From VRUE01 sp963703175 (GTDB lineage: Bacteria; Actinomycetota; Thermoleophilia; Solirubrobacterales; 70-9), in NCBI GenBank assembly GCA_963703175.1, contig OY969794.1:2542001-2606000 (forward strand): 64,000 nt of DNA, written 5' to 3'. Every line of letters begins with the position of its first letter. The first letter of the stretch is position 1. The notes under the pieces were generated by a model that was not told the origin of the DNA, did no database searches, and was given only the letters and a program-made list of their open reading frames with translations. Both the position numbers and the translations under genes were made by a program. Below, piece by piece: positions 23,421-31,122 of this stretch.

Positions 23421-24785
23421 GTGGATCTTTCTGCTTCCAGCACGACCGCCTCCTCTGAGGCCGAGAAACTACTCCGCCCCTACGTGGGTGGAGAGCGGGG
23501 CGGCAAGCTGCGCTCGCAGCTCGCACGACTTCATCGGGACGCCCCGATGGAGAAGATCGAGGAGGCGATCCAGACCGCCTGCGATCTCTTCGTAGACAAG
23601 GGCGAGGGGATCTCGGCCCCAGGCCAGGTCTACGCCTGGGTCCGCACCACTGCCCACCGCCGGCTGACTCGCGAAGAAGACCAGCGCATTCGCGAACCGT
23701 CGGTCGATCCCACTCACGAGAGTCTGCAGGAGGTCGCAGCTGAGGAACCCGGACCAGCAGAAGAGGCGATCGCTCACGAGGACGAAGCCGAGCTGGTGGC
23801 GCTGGTCCGCGAGGTCTCAGATTCGCTGCCGGAGCGAAAGCGCGAAATCCTCGCCCTCTACGGTGCCGGCTACAAGCGGCCGGAGATCGCCTCCCGCCTC
23901 GGCCTCACCGAGCGGGCGGTCAAGCGCGACCTCTTGGAGATCATGGACGAGGCCCGCGTCGCGATCGCGCGCAAGGCTGGCGGCGGATGCCTGCGCGGGG
24001 AACCCCGCGTCCTGCGCTTCGCCTACGGGCTCGCAAGCGCGGCCGAGGCTGAGCAGGCGCGCCTCCACATGAAGGGCTGCCATCGCTGCGAGATGCTCTG
24101 GGAGAGGCTCGACGCTTGGCGGGAAAAGGTGGTCGTCGTCCTCCCGGCGCCTGCGATCGAACAGGCCAGCCCTGGGCTGATTGGACGCCTGGCCCATCGC
24201 ACCGCTGACGGCCTCGCCTCGGTCAAGCAGCAGGTTTTGGGAGGCGCGACCCATGTCAAGCAGCAGGTACTTGCTGGTGCCTCGCAGGCTAAACAGCAGG
24301 CCAGTACGACCTACTACAGGGCAGTCGATCCAACGCCGCTGGCCGGAGCGCGGCCGGGCACCGTCGCAGCGGTCCTGGTTAGTTGCGTGACGATCGGCGG
24401 CAGCGCCGCGACCTACTGTGCCCAGAACAGCGTCGATCCGATCGGCGCCGCTGCCGGCCTAATCGCCGGCGAAGAAGAAGACTCGAAGACCTCTGCTGAA
24501 TCGCCGCCGGCAGAAACGCCGGAATCGACTGCAGTCGTTCCACCCGCGCCGACGCCTGAAGCAGAACAGCCGGTTGTCGAAAGCGAACCCACTTCTCAGT
24601 CAGAAGAAGAACCCCAGCCGACTCCCGAACCGCCACCGCCAGAACAAAGCTTTGAACCTGCCTCGCCTGATTACCCGGCCGTCGAAGCCGAAGCCGAACA
24701 TCGGGCTCCCGAAACCTCGTCCACCGAAAGCGCGCGCCCAGCTCCGGTCTCGGGCGGCGGCTCTCCACAGTTCGGAGGTCCCTAA
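23421..24785 (+). CDS. ECF-like sigma factor fused to zinc-finger anti-sigma domain, membrane segment and Pro/Glu-rich tail
   Basis: A 454-residue protein. Residues ~10-90 look like sigma region 2 (QVYAWVRTTAHRRLTREEDQR). Residues ~120-190 are region 4 (LPERKREILALYGAGYKRPEIASRLGLTERAVKRDLLEIMDEAR). Residues ~190-225 resemble a zinc-finger anti-sigma domain (C..., H216-MKG-C-HR-C223). A membrane segment follows near 314-333 (VAAVLVSCVTIGGSAATY). The rest is Pro/Glu-rich and probably outside. Fused ECF/anti-sigma proteins with membrane segments are known in actinobacteria (ECF52 type). GTG 23421 places the start just past the shared motif. It abuts the next gene. Confidence 0.8.
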   Translation: MDLSASSTTASSEAEKLLRPYVGGERGGKLRSQLARLHRDAPMEKIEEAIQTACDLFVDKGEGISAPGQVYAWVRTTAHRRLTREEDQRIREPSVDPTHESLQEVAAEEPGPAEEAIAHEDEAELVALVREVSDSLPERKREILALYGAGYKRPEIASRLGLTERAVKRDLLEIMDEARVAIARKAGGGCLRGEPRVLRFAYGLASAAEAEQARLHMKGCHRCEMLWERLDAWREKVVVVLPAPAIEQASPGLIGRLAHRTADGLASVKQQVLGGATHVKQQVLAGASQAKQQASTTYYRAVDPTPLAGARPGTVAAVLVSCVTIGGSAATYCAQNSVDPIGAAAGLIAGEEEDSKTSAESPPAETPESTAVVPPAPTPEAEQPVVESEPTSQSEEEPQPTPEPPPPEQSFEPASPDYPAVEAEAEHRAPETSSTESARPAPVSGGGSPQFGGP

Positions 24786-27047
24786 ATGACCGTAGGGCAG
24801 AAAACCCTCAGCCGGTGGCTGCCGGCCGCCGTCGCCGGAATCCTCGTCGTTGCCCCCCTGGCGAGCCCGCCGCGAGCCACGGCTGGCGAATTCACGATCG
24901 ACGCCTGCCAGGCAGACGCCGGAAACTTCGCCAGCACCGCATTCGAAAACTTCGCCACGCGGGGGATGCGCTGGCGGCGGGCCTGCAACCCATTGGGTCC
25001 GGGCCTGCGCGGCCTTGTCACCGCCAACGTGGTCAGCACCGGCAAGGTGGCTCATGGCGCGCAGTCGGCGTTCGTGCTCGAAGCCCCTCCAGGGACTGCG
25101 TTCTCCCGATTGCGCTGGTCGGGTCATGCTCAGCGCCGCGACTGCCGCTACGCCCTGCAGATGTATGCGGTGCGCCCGGACGGATCGGACGCGACGATCA
25201 AGAACGTACGGGCCAACCGCCACTGTCCGGGTCCGGGCGCCGCGCAGGCATCGAGCTGGCCGCGGCCGCGGGCGTTCGACCTGGGAGGCGCGACCAAGAT
25301 CGTCCAGCGAGTCGTCTGCGTAGGCGCGCCCTCGGCTCAGTTCTGCTCGGGGCGCGGGCTGAACTACATGCAGACGTTCACGGCGGAAGCGACCGTGGTC
25401 GACACCTCGGGTCCATCGGTGTCGATGGTGCCCGACACGCCGCTCGCTCGCGGGGAATGGGTCAGTGGCGTGCAGGCACTCGACTACGAAGCTTCGGACA
25501 ACGTCGGGGTCAGGAGTGCGTTTGCGAGCCTGGCCGGGGTAGGCAAGGGTCAAGACACGCACGGCTGTGACTATTCCCAACGGATTCCTTGCCCGAATGG
25601 CGGAGGTCATGTTCAGGTCGAAACGGAACGCACTCAAGAAGGCAGCGTGCCGATGTTTGTTACGGCCCAGGATGCCGCCGGCAACAGCGCCGACTCAGCG
25701 ACCGTAACGGCCCACATCGACAACACTCCGCCGGGGGTCACTTCGGTGGGCGTTGAAGGTGGAGAAGCCTGGCGCAACCGCAACGCCTTCGACCTTGCCT
25801 GGCAGAACGCGCCCGAACCGGATCGGGCACCGATCGTCGCTGCCCACTACCGCGTCTGCCGTGCTGGCTCCGATGAATGCGTGAGCGACAACCGCTCCGG
25901 CTCCTCGATCGCGCGACTCGAAGGCGAGACCGTTCCATCGCCCGGGGAATGGGAACTGCGGCTCTGGCGCGAAGACGCCGCCGGCAATCAGCAGCCGGAA
26001 AACGCCTCGCTCCCGGTCAAGCTCCGCTTTGACCCCGAACCCCCGAAGCTCGGCTTCGAAGCCTTCTCGGCTTCCGATCCGACCCGGGTCTCCGTCCAGG
26101 TGACCGACCCGATCTCCGGCCTCGGAGGAGGGGAAATCGAAATTAGCCGCGCCGGATCGGGCACCTGGGAGGTGTTGTCGACCTCCCAGGAAGGCAGCAA
26201 TCTTGTTGCCAGGGTTGACGACGCGACGCTTCCCCCCGGTGAATACGAAATGCGGGCTACCGCTCACGATCAGGCGGGCAACCTGGCGAGCACCACCCAG
26301 CGGCTCGACGGTCAGCCGATGAAGGTGAAGCTGCCCCTGCGAGTCGCGTCTTCGGTGCGCGCCGGGGCGCTCGGGAAAAAGCGCGTGCGGCGGACGGTCC
26401 ACCACGGCGGCAAAGCCCACAAAGTGACCCGCACGATCACGGTGCTCAAGCCGCGCATCGAAGTCGGCTTCGGCCAACGCGTTCGCCTCGCCGGCGTGCT
26501 TGTCGATCGTGCAGGTAATCCCATCTCCGGAGCCGCCGTGCAGGTCTACTCGCACATCAGCGAAGTGGAGGAAGCGCTCGTAGGCACGCTTACCACTGGC
26601 GCAAACGGCCACTTCGCCTACGCAATCGACGCTCACGCCTCCCAGGCACTTCGCTTCGTATTCCCCGGGTCCGCCGTCCGGCTGCCGGCCGAAGACATGG
26701 TCGCGCTGCTCGTCTCTGCGCATTCCAGCTTCGAGGTGAGTCGGTCACACGTTCTGAACGGCCAATCGATCATCTTCAGCGGTCGGGTGCAGGGAAGGCC
26801 GCTGCCGGCGCGAGGAAAGCTCATCGAACTACAGGTGTGGCTCTCCGACGAATGGTCGACCTTCCGTACGGTCCACAGCAAAGCGGACGGGAGCTGGCGC
26901 ATCCCGTACCCCTTTCGACGGACCTGCGACGTCCAGAACTTCAAGTTCCGAGCGCGCCTGCCCGCCGAGGGCAGCTATCCCCTGGAGACCGGCCTCAGCC
27001 GGGTCCTTGCAGTCCGTGTGAAGGGGCAGCCATGCTTTACGGGATAG
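24786..27047 (+). CDS. Large exported protein with Ig-like repeats
   Basis: A 753-residue protein with a signal peptide (LSRWLPAAVAGILVVAPLASPPRATAG). Residues ~35-200 form a Cys-containing beta domain of unknown type. Three or so Ig-like repeats follow, marked by VTAQDAAGNSADSATVTAHIDNTPPGV and ATAHDQAGNLASTTQRLDG. Residues ~570-640 resemble a carboxypeptidase-regulatory-like domain (VLVDRAGNPISGAAVQVYS...TLTTGANGHFAYAI). ATG 24786 begins directly after the sigma gene stop, so they share a transcript. It is probably a surface or secreted adhesin-like protein. Glu is coded mainly by GAA. Confidence 0.75.
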   Translation: MTVGQKTLSRWLPAAVAGILVVAPLASPPRATAGEFTIDACQADAGNFASTAFENFATRGMRWRRACNPLGPGLRGLVTANVVSTGKVAHGAQSAFVLEAPPGTAFSRLRWSGHAQRRDCRYALQMYAVRPDGSDATIKNVRANRHCPGPGAAQASSWPRPRAFDLGGATKIVQRVVCVGAPSAQFCSGRGLNYMQTFTAEATVVDTSGPSVSMVPDTPLARGEWVSGVQALDYEASDNVGVRSAFASLAGVGKGQDTHGCDYSQRIPCPNGGGHVQVETERTQEGSVPMFVTAQDAAGNSADSATVTAHIDNTPPGVTSVGVEGGEAWRNRNAFDLAWQNAPEPDRAPIVAAHYRVCRAGSDECVSDNRSGSSIARLEGETVPSPGEWELRLWREDAAGNQQPENASLPVKLRFDPEPPKLGFEAFSASDPTRVSVQVTDPISGLGGGEIEISRAGSGTWEVLSTSQEGSNLVARVDDATLPPGEYEMRATAHDQAGNLASTTQRLDGQPMKVKLPLRVASSVRAGALGKKRVRRTVHHGGKAHKVTRTITVLKPRIEVGFGQRVRLAGVLVDRAGNPISGAAVQVYSHISEVEEALVGTLTTGANGHFAYAIDAHASQALRFVFPGSAVRLPAEDMVALLVSAHSSFEVSRSHVLNGQSIIFSGRVQGRPLPARGKLIELQVWLSDEWSTFRTVHSKADGSWRIPYPFRRTCDVQNFKFRARLPAEGSYPLETGLSRVLAVRVKGQPCFTG

Positions 27048-27078
27048 CCACTGCCACCGAGCCCGAGGAGGAATCGGC

Positions 27079-27681
27079 ATGTTGAGAGTTCCGCGCCCCC
27101 GTCTCACCTACGCCAACGTGGTCGCCACGCTTGCGCTGTTTGTCGCGCTGGGCGGCAGCTCCTACGCGGCGCTGAAGATTTCCGGCCGGGAGATCAAGGC
27201 GCACACGATCACCGGCAAGAACATCAAGCGGAACTCCCTCGGGCGCCGGCAGATCAAGGAGTCGAGCCTGAGCGCTGTGCCGCGGGCCTTGAACGCGGCA
27301 CGCCTCGACGGGATGACTGCCGAACGCTTCCTGGTCCGCTGTCCGCAGGGGACGATTCCGGTTGCGGGCGTCTGCGTCGAAACGCAGGCACACCCACCTG
27401 TCGCATATGGCGACGCGGTCTACGAATGCGGCCGGATCGACACCCAAGCGGCGGCAGGCCGCAGATTGCCGACCCATAACGAGCTGATGGAGGCATTGAC
27501 CCATGAAGAGATCCAGCTTGCGTCCGGCGGTGAGCTGACGAGCGAAGTCTCCGCCTCCAGTACCGAACCGGGCCGAGTCGACGACCTCTATGTGACTAGC
27601 AAGGGTGGAGCCGTTGGCCTCACCCCCGACACCTTCGCGGGAGCGAAGTCCTACCGCTGTGTTGCGCCCCCGCTCAATTGA
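27079..27681 (+). CDS. Small exported protein of a Thermoleophilia-type family
   Basis: A 200-residue protein beginning RPRLTYANVVATLALFVALGGSSYAALK, a combined signal/membrane segment seen in many copies in Solirubrobacterales genomes. It is followed by the usual imperfect repeats with polar and basic residues (SGREIKAHTITGKNIKRNSLGRRQIKESSL). The C-terminal half (VRCPQGTIPVAGVCVETQ..., PTHNELMEALTHEEIQLA) has a Cys pair and is more variable. AGGAGG lies before ATG 27079. It lies 31 bases after the Ig-like gene. The function is unknown. Confidence 0.75.
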   Translation: MLRVPRPRLTYANVVATLALFVALGGSSYAALKISGREIKAHTITGKNIKRNSLGRRQIKESSLSAVPRALNAARLDGMTAERFLVRCPQGTIPVAGVCVETQAHPPVAYGDAVYECGRIDTQAAAGRRLPTHNELMEALTHEEIQLASGGELTSEVSASSTEPGRVDDLYVTSKGGAVGLTPDTFAGAKSYRCVAPPLN

Positions 27682-27712
27682 GACCCCAGGATTGACAAGC
27701 GAGGAGGCACCG

Positions 27713-28549
27713 ATGCCCTGGTTCCATGAGTTTCTGACGTCCATATCCCGCGCCCGCGCCCGCCCGCGCCCACGGCTCGGGATCAGGGTCTTGGCTGCTT
27801 CCCTGAGTGTCGTCCTGATATTCGGCAGCATTGTGCCGGGAGTGGCGCTTGCTGGCGAAGCTGACAGCGAACAGGAAGGCTTGGCGCCGCCTGGTGCCTT
27901 GCCTGGTCTCGAAGAAGGCCCCGGACTCGAATCGGGGGAAGAAGAAACCGCCCTCGAAGAACTCCCCGGGATCGTAGGCGCCGGAGAAGAAGCCGAAGAA
28001 GGCCCGCCTCTAGAAACCGAACCCGCACAGGAAGCCGAAGCACCGCCGGATCCGCCAGCAGAACCCACGACTCAAGCTGAACCTCCGGTAGCGAGCGAAG
28101 AACCCGCGAGCGCTCCCTCGCCGGGGCCGGAGTACGAAACGGCCACGGAACCGCCGCCCGCCGCGCCGGTCGAAAACGAGGTGCTGACGGCTCCCGAAAG
28201 CTCGCCGGCTGCCCAGCAGACCCAGGCTGCGCCGGAAACCGCCCAGCCTTCACCTGAAACGCCTCCGCCTGCGAGTCCACCCAAAGAAGCACCGCCGCCC
28301 GAAGAAGGGCAACCGCGCGCTGTGCCGCTCCAGCGCGACTCCTCGCCGGGCAGCCTCGCCGGACACCGCGTCCACGTTGTCCGGGCCGGGGAGTGCCTGT
28401 GGTCGATCGCAGAAGCCCTGCTTCCGGCCGGCGCCAACACCGCCGAAATCGCGGCCGAGGTGCAGCGGCTCTGGCGCCTCAACGCCTCCCGCGTAGGCAC
28501 CGGCAACCCGAGTTTGGTGTACGCGGGAACTGAGCTCAGGCTCCACTAG
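27713..28549 (+). CDS. Exported LysM-domain protein
   Basis: A 278-residue protein. The signal peptide (LGIRVLAASLSVVLIFGSIVPGVALAG) is followed by a ~160-residue tail rich in Glu, Pro and Ala. A C-terminal LysM-like domain (about 225-278) reads HVVRAGECLWSIAEALLPAGANTAEIAAEVQRLWRLNASRVGTGNPSLVYAGTELRL. LysM binds peptidoglycan. GAGGAGG precedes ATG 27713. It closes the sigma/exported cassette and is followed by a strong hairpin. Glu codons are mostly GAA. Confidence 0.85.
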   Translation: MPWFHEFLTSISRARARPRPRLGIRVLAASLSVVLIFGSIVPGVALAGEADSEQEGLAPPGALPGLEEGPGLESGEEETALEELPGIVGAGEEAEEGPPLETEPAQEAEAPPDPPAEPTTQAEPPVASEEPASAPSPGPEYETATEPPPAAPVENEVLTAPESSPAAQQTQAAPETAQPSPETPPPASPPKEAPPPEEGQPRAVPLQRDSSPGSLAGHRVHVVRAGECLWSIAEALLPAGANTAEIAAEVQRLWRLNASRVGTGNPSLVYAGTELRLH

Positions 28550-28592
28550 AGCCCGTCGAGACCCCATCCGGCGCCATATGAGTGGGTTTTAC

Positions 28593-28618
28593 CTCCGGCC
28601 CCGTTTTCGGGGCCGGAG
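28593..28618 (+). terminator. Hairpin terminator after the exported-protein cassette
   Basis: CTCCGGCCCCG pairs exactly with CGGGGCCGGAG around a TTTT loop, an 11-bp GC-rich stem 44 bases after the LysM gene stop. The downstream side is not U-rich, as is common in high-GC actinobacteria. Confidence 0.8.
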
Positions 28619-28656
28619 CGTATACGGCTGCCTGTTGCTCGGGGCAAGTTAAAAAA

Positions 28657-28695
28657 AAAGGGGGGTCCACTTTTCCGCTTCGATGCTCTGTAGGA
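28657..28695 (+). promoter_or_regulatory. Shared upstream motif, copy 2 (ArsR-like gene)
   Basis: The 39-base motif with two differences from copy 1 (CG to GC region after TTTTCC). It is preceded by a run of nine A residues and ends 12 bases before ATG 28708. It makes a direct repeat with copy 1, 5.3 kb apart, bracketing the sigma/exported cassette. Confidence 0.65.
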
Positions 28696-28707
28696 CAGAG
28701 ACCTTTT

Positions 28708-29067
28708 ATGAGCGAGTGTGTAACCCAAGACGTGAGTAAGGAAGAGACGGGAGAAGACACCGACGAACCTCGCCCTCCGCTCTCCGAGGAGACCGTCGAG
28801 GCGGTCGCTTCGATATTCAGAGTCCTCGCCGATCCGATCAGAATTCGCTTGGTCGAAGCGCTGAATGACCGAGGCAGAGCCACCGGCAGCGCCTTGGCCG
28901 CCAGCCTTCCCGTCACGCAGCAGAACGTCTCAAAGCATCTGCGGGTCCTCTACCACGCCGGCATCGTCCGCCGCCATCGTGAAGGGGTCTGGACCCACTA
29001 TGAGCTTGCCGACTTCGTCGGTGTATGGCTGATCGAACAGGTCGGCGCTGCTCTTAGCCCCAACTGA
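28708..29067 (+). CDS. ArsR-family winged-helix regulator
   Basis: A 119-residue protein. Residues ~30-110 are a typical ArsR fold: VASIFRVLADPIRIRLVEALNDRGRATGSALAASLPVTQQNVSKHLRVLYHAGIVRRHREGVWTHYEL. No Cys pair of the metal-sensing type is seen in the recognition helix, so the ligand is unknown. The acidic N-terminus (DVSKEETGEDTDEPRPPLSEE) is unusual. ATG 28708 follows the shared motif. It lies just before the conjugation operon and may regulate it; that is inference. Confidence 0.85.
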   Translation: MSECVTQDVSKEETGEDTDEPRPPLSEETVEAVASIFRVLADPIRIRLVEALNDRGRATGSALAASLPVTQQNVSKHLRVLYHAGIVRRHREGVWTHYELADFVGVWLIEQVGAALSPN

Positions 29068-29173
29068 GCCTGACCCTTACCTTCGCGTAGTCACTCAGCC
29101 GCGCAACCTCGCAGTAACACCTTTTCGCAGCTGCCCGTCAGGTCCCGACGTACAACCGTGTGGTTGTGCGGTT

Positions 29174-29208
29174 GTGACCACTTTGCCACCTCGCGTCTCC
29201 GTAGGAGT
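29174..29208 (+). promoter_or_regulatory. Shared upstream motif, copy 3 (conjugation operon), divergent
   Basis: GTGACCACTTTGCC...CTCG...CTCCGTAGGAG aligns with copies 1 and 2 at the CCACTTT, CTCG and GTAGGAG blocks with one base of spacing change. It lies 50 bases before the first gene of the conjugation operon. A small hairpin, ACAACC GTGT GGTTGT (29152-29167), lies just upstream. Similarity was judged by eye. Confidence 0.45.
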
Positions 29209-29258
29209 GAGCCAGTCAACAGGGCTGGCCACCGAAACGACACGGAGGTGGTCTGGAA

Positions 29259-30113
29259 GTGGCAATTGGAGTCGGTACTCGGATTGGAAGGAGTGGCGGT
29301 GAGGACCGTACGGTACGCGCGGCGCTCCGAACGGCAGGCCGGGCGGCGCTATGGGCGCTTGTCGGGCTCCTGCTTCTCCGCGGCACCGCGTCCGTCCTCG
29401 CTGATCCACAGGCAGGCGATCGCGAGACGGCCTCCCCGAGTGGGGTTGTCGATCCGAGTACCGGCTCCTTCGCGGTGCGATTCGCCCGCGCTTACCTCGC
29501 CGGCGCCTCGCCGAGCGAGCTGGCGCCGCTCCTGGCCCCGGGTGTCCATACCCCTACGGCGGGCACGAGCGCCACCGGGGTCAACGTCCAGCAGGCGGAG
29601 GTCGCCGGCAGCGAAGACCTCGGCCACGGAGAGGCACTGGTCACGGTGGCCTGCGAGCTGGCGGACGCCCGCACCGTCTACTTGGCCGTCCCGATCGTCC
29701 GCGAAGGCGTGGGCGGGGTGGCGGCAGCGGGGGCGCCCGCTGTGGTCGCCGGGCCGGCCGGCGTCGGGGAAGACATCCCATCTCCCCGACCTATCGCCGG
29801 CCCGGACGCCACCGCCATCGGAGAGCTGGTGCGGCGCTTCCTGCCGGCCTATTTCTCGGCTTCGAGTCCCGCCGATCTCTCCTACCTGCTTGCACCTGGC
29901 GCGGTGGTCGTGCCGCCGGGCAACGGACTTCAGCTTCTCGGTGTTTCCGCCGTTACGCAGATCGGAGACAGTGAAGGTCGGCGGCGCACGGTGCTCGCCA
30001 CGGCCCGGGTACGCGACCCGCTGAGTGGCGCGAGCTTCGGGCTCGGCTACCGGCTTGACGTAGCCCGTCACGGCCGCTGGTACGTCGACCGCGTCGAGGG
30101 GGCGCTGTCGTGA
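29259..30113 (+). CDS. TcpC-like conjugation protein (VirB8-type fold)
   Basis: A 284-residue protein with one N-terminal membrane segment (AALWALVGLLLLRGTASVL) and two NTF2-like domains outside (about 65-155 and 185-284). The repeats are visible as VRFARAYLAGASPSELAPLLAPGV and VRRFLPAYFSASSPADLSYLLAPGA. This is the layout of TcpC from Gram-positive conjugative elements, related to VirB8. GTG 29259 is the likely start. Its stop overlaps the next start (GTGA). It is first in a long coupled operon. Confidence 0.75.
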   Translation: MAIGVGTRIGRSGGEDRTVRAALRTAGRAALWALVGLLLLRGTASVLADPQAGDRETASPSGVVDPSTGSFAVRFARAYLAGASPSELAPLLAPGVHTPTAGTSATGVNVQQAEVAGSEDLGHGEALVTVACELADARTVYLAVPIVREGVGGVAAAGAPAVVAGPAGVGEDIPSPRPIAGPDATAIGELVRRFLPAYFSASSPADLSYLLAPGAVVVPPGNGLQLLGVSAVTQIGDSEGRRRTVLATARVRDPLSGASFGLGYRLDVARHGRWYVDRVEGALS

Positions 30114-30421
30114 GGGGCCGCGTCGGGGTCGCACTGCTTCTCCTCGCCGTCGCTGCGAGCGTGCTTCTGCTCGCCCCCGCGGCTGCCCTCGCCGCCGCCG
30201 GCAACGACGTCGGCCACAACATCGGCTCGACGCTTCGCCACTACGCGGGGGAGATCTACGGCGGGATTCTCGCGATCGTCGGCCTGGTCTTTCTGCTGAA
30301 CCGGAAGTTCACCGACCTGGCGGTCTTCTTCGTCGCCGCCGTCTTGGTCGGCTGGCTCGTCTTCAGCCCCGACTCGGTCGCCGACATGGCTCGCGCAATC
30401 GGACAGCGGATCTTGCCGTGA
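30110..30421 (+). CDS. Small membrane protein of the conjugation apparatus
   Basis: A 103-residue protein with a signal-like segment (VGVALLLLAVAASVLLLAPAAALAAAG) and two further hydrophobic stretches (YGGILAIVGLVFLLN; LAVFFVAAVLVGWLVFS). Size and topology resemble VirB2/TrbC-like pilins or TcpD-type proteins of conjugative elements. GTG 30110 overlaps the previous stop and the stop overlaps the next start. Position in the operon gives most of the support. Confidence 0.65.
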   Translation: MRGRVGVALLLLAVAASVLLLAPAAALAAAGNDVGHNIGSTLRHYAGEIYGGILAIVGLVFLLNRKFTDLAVFFVAAVLVGWLVFSPDSVADMARAIGQRILP

Positions 30422-31122
30422 GCGAGAGCTTCGAGCCGATCCGCTCCTACCAGCGCATCTTCCGCCCGGAGCGGCGCATCTACCAGATCGACGGGCGCTC
30501 ACTGCCGATCCCCGGCGGGGTGCCGCTGCGCTGGCTCGCCTACGCGACCGGCACGCTGCTCGCCGTAATCATCCTCAGTGCGGGCTCGGCGACGGTTGCC
30601 TTCGGGGTCGCTGTGCTCGCCGGCATCGTCGGCCTCGGGGTCGGTGGCCGAGAGAGCGCCGCCATCGCCGCGATCGGCGGCCTGGCGGCGGCGTGGCTCG
30701 GCGGGCTCGCCCTGGGCTTCATCGACTGGCCGCTCCGGCTGGTCGTGATCCCGGCCGCGGTCGCGACGCTGGGAACCCAGGCAACGCCGGACGGGCGCCG
30801 CGCCGACCGCTTCGCCCTCTCCTGGCTGGCCGTGCGGCTCGCGCCGGCGCGTCGCTCGCTGGATCGCGCACTGCCGCTCGTGGGCCTCGCGCAACGCCTC
30901 GACGGCCGGCTCTGGGTAGAACCCGACGAACGCACTCCGCTCCTGCGCCGCGCCCGCTTGCATGGCCCGGCGGTCGTCTTCTTCTCGGCGCCGATCGCAG
31001 TTCGTCGGGCGGGCAAGCGGCGGCAACTGGCCCAGCCGCCGGGTCGACGGCGCGGGCGGGGAATAAGCACCACCCGGCGAGTCGTGCTGGGCGAAGGGGA
31101 CGCGCTGGAGCTGCGCCCATGA
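30418..31122 (+). CDS. TcpE-like conjugation membrane protein
   Basis: A 234-residue protein beginning with a soluble stretch (SESFEPIRSYQRIFRPERRIYQIDGRSLPIPGGVPLRW) and two membrane segments (about 42-80). A basic soluble tail follows (RRAGKRRQLAQPPGRRRGRGIS). The RIFRPERRIYxID opening and position immediately before the VirB4-like ATPase fit the TcpE/PrgI group. Starts and stops overlap those of neighbours (GTGA, ATGA). Confidence 0.7.
   Translation: MSESFEPIRSYQRIFRPERRIYQIDGRSLPIPGGVPLRWLAYATGTLLAVIILSAGSATVAFGVAVLAGIVGLGVGGRESAAIAAIGGLAAAWLGGLALGFIDWPLRLVVIPAAVATLGTQATPDGRRADRFALSWLAVRLAPARRSLDRALPLVGLAQRLDGRLWVEPDERTPLLRRARLHGPAVVFFSAPIAVRRAGKRRQLAQPPGRRRGRGISTTRRVVLGEGDALELRP

Noticed and set aside
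29068..29258. Origin of transfer upstream of the conjugation operon
   Set aside because: Short inverted repeats (ACAACC/GGTTGT; CCACCTC/GAGGTGG) are present, but no nick-site consensus can be matched and they may belong to the promoter. Not claimed as a feature.
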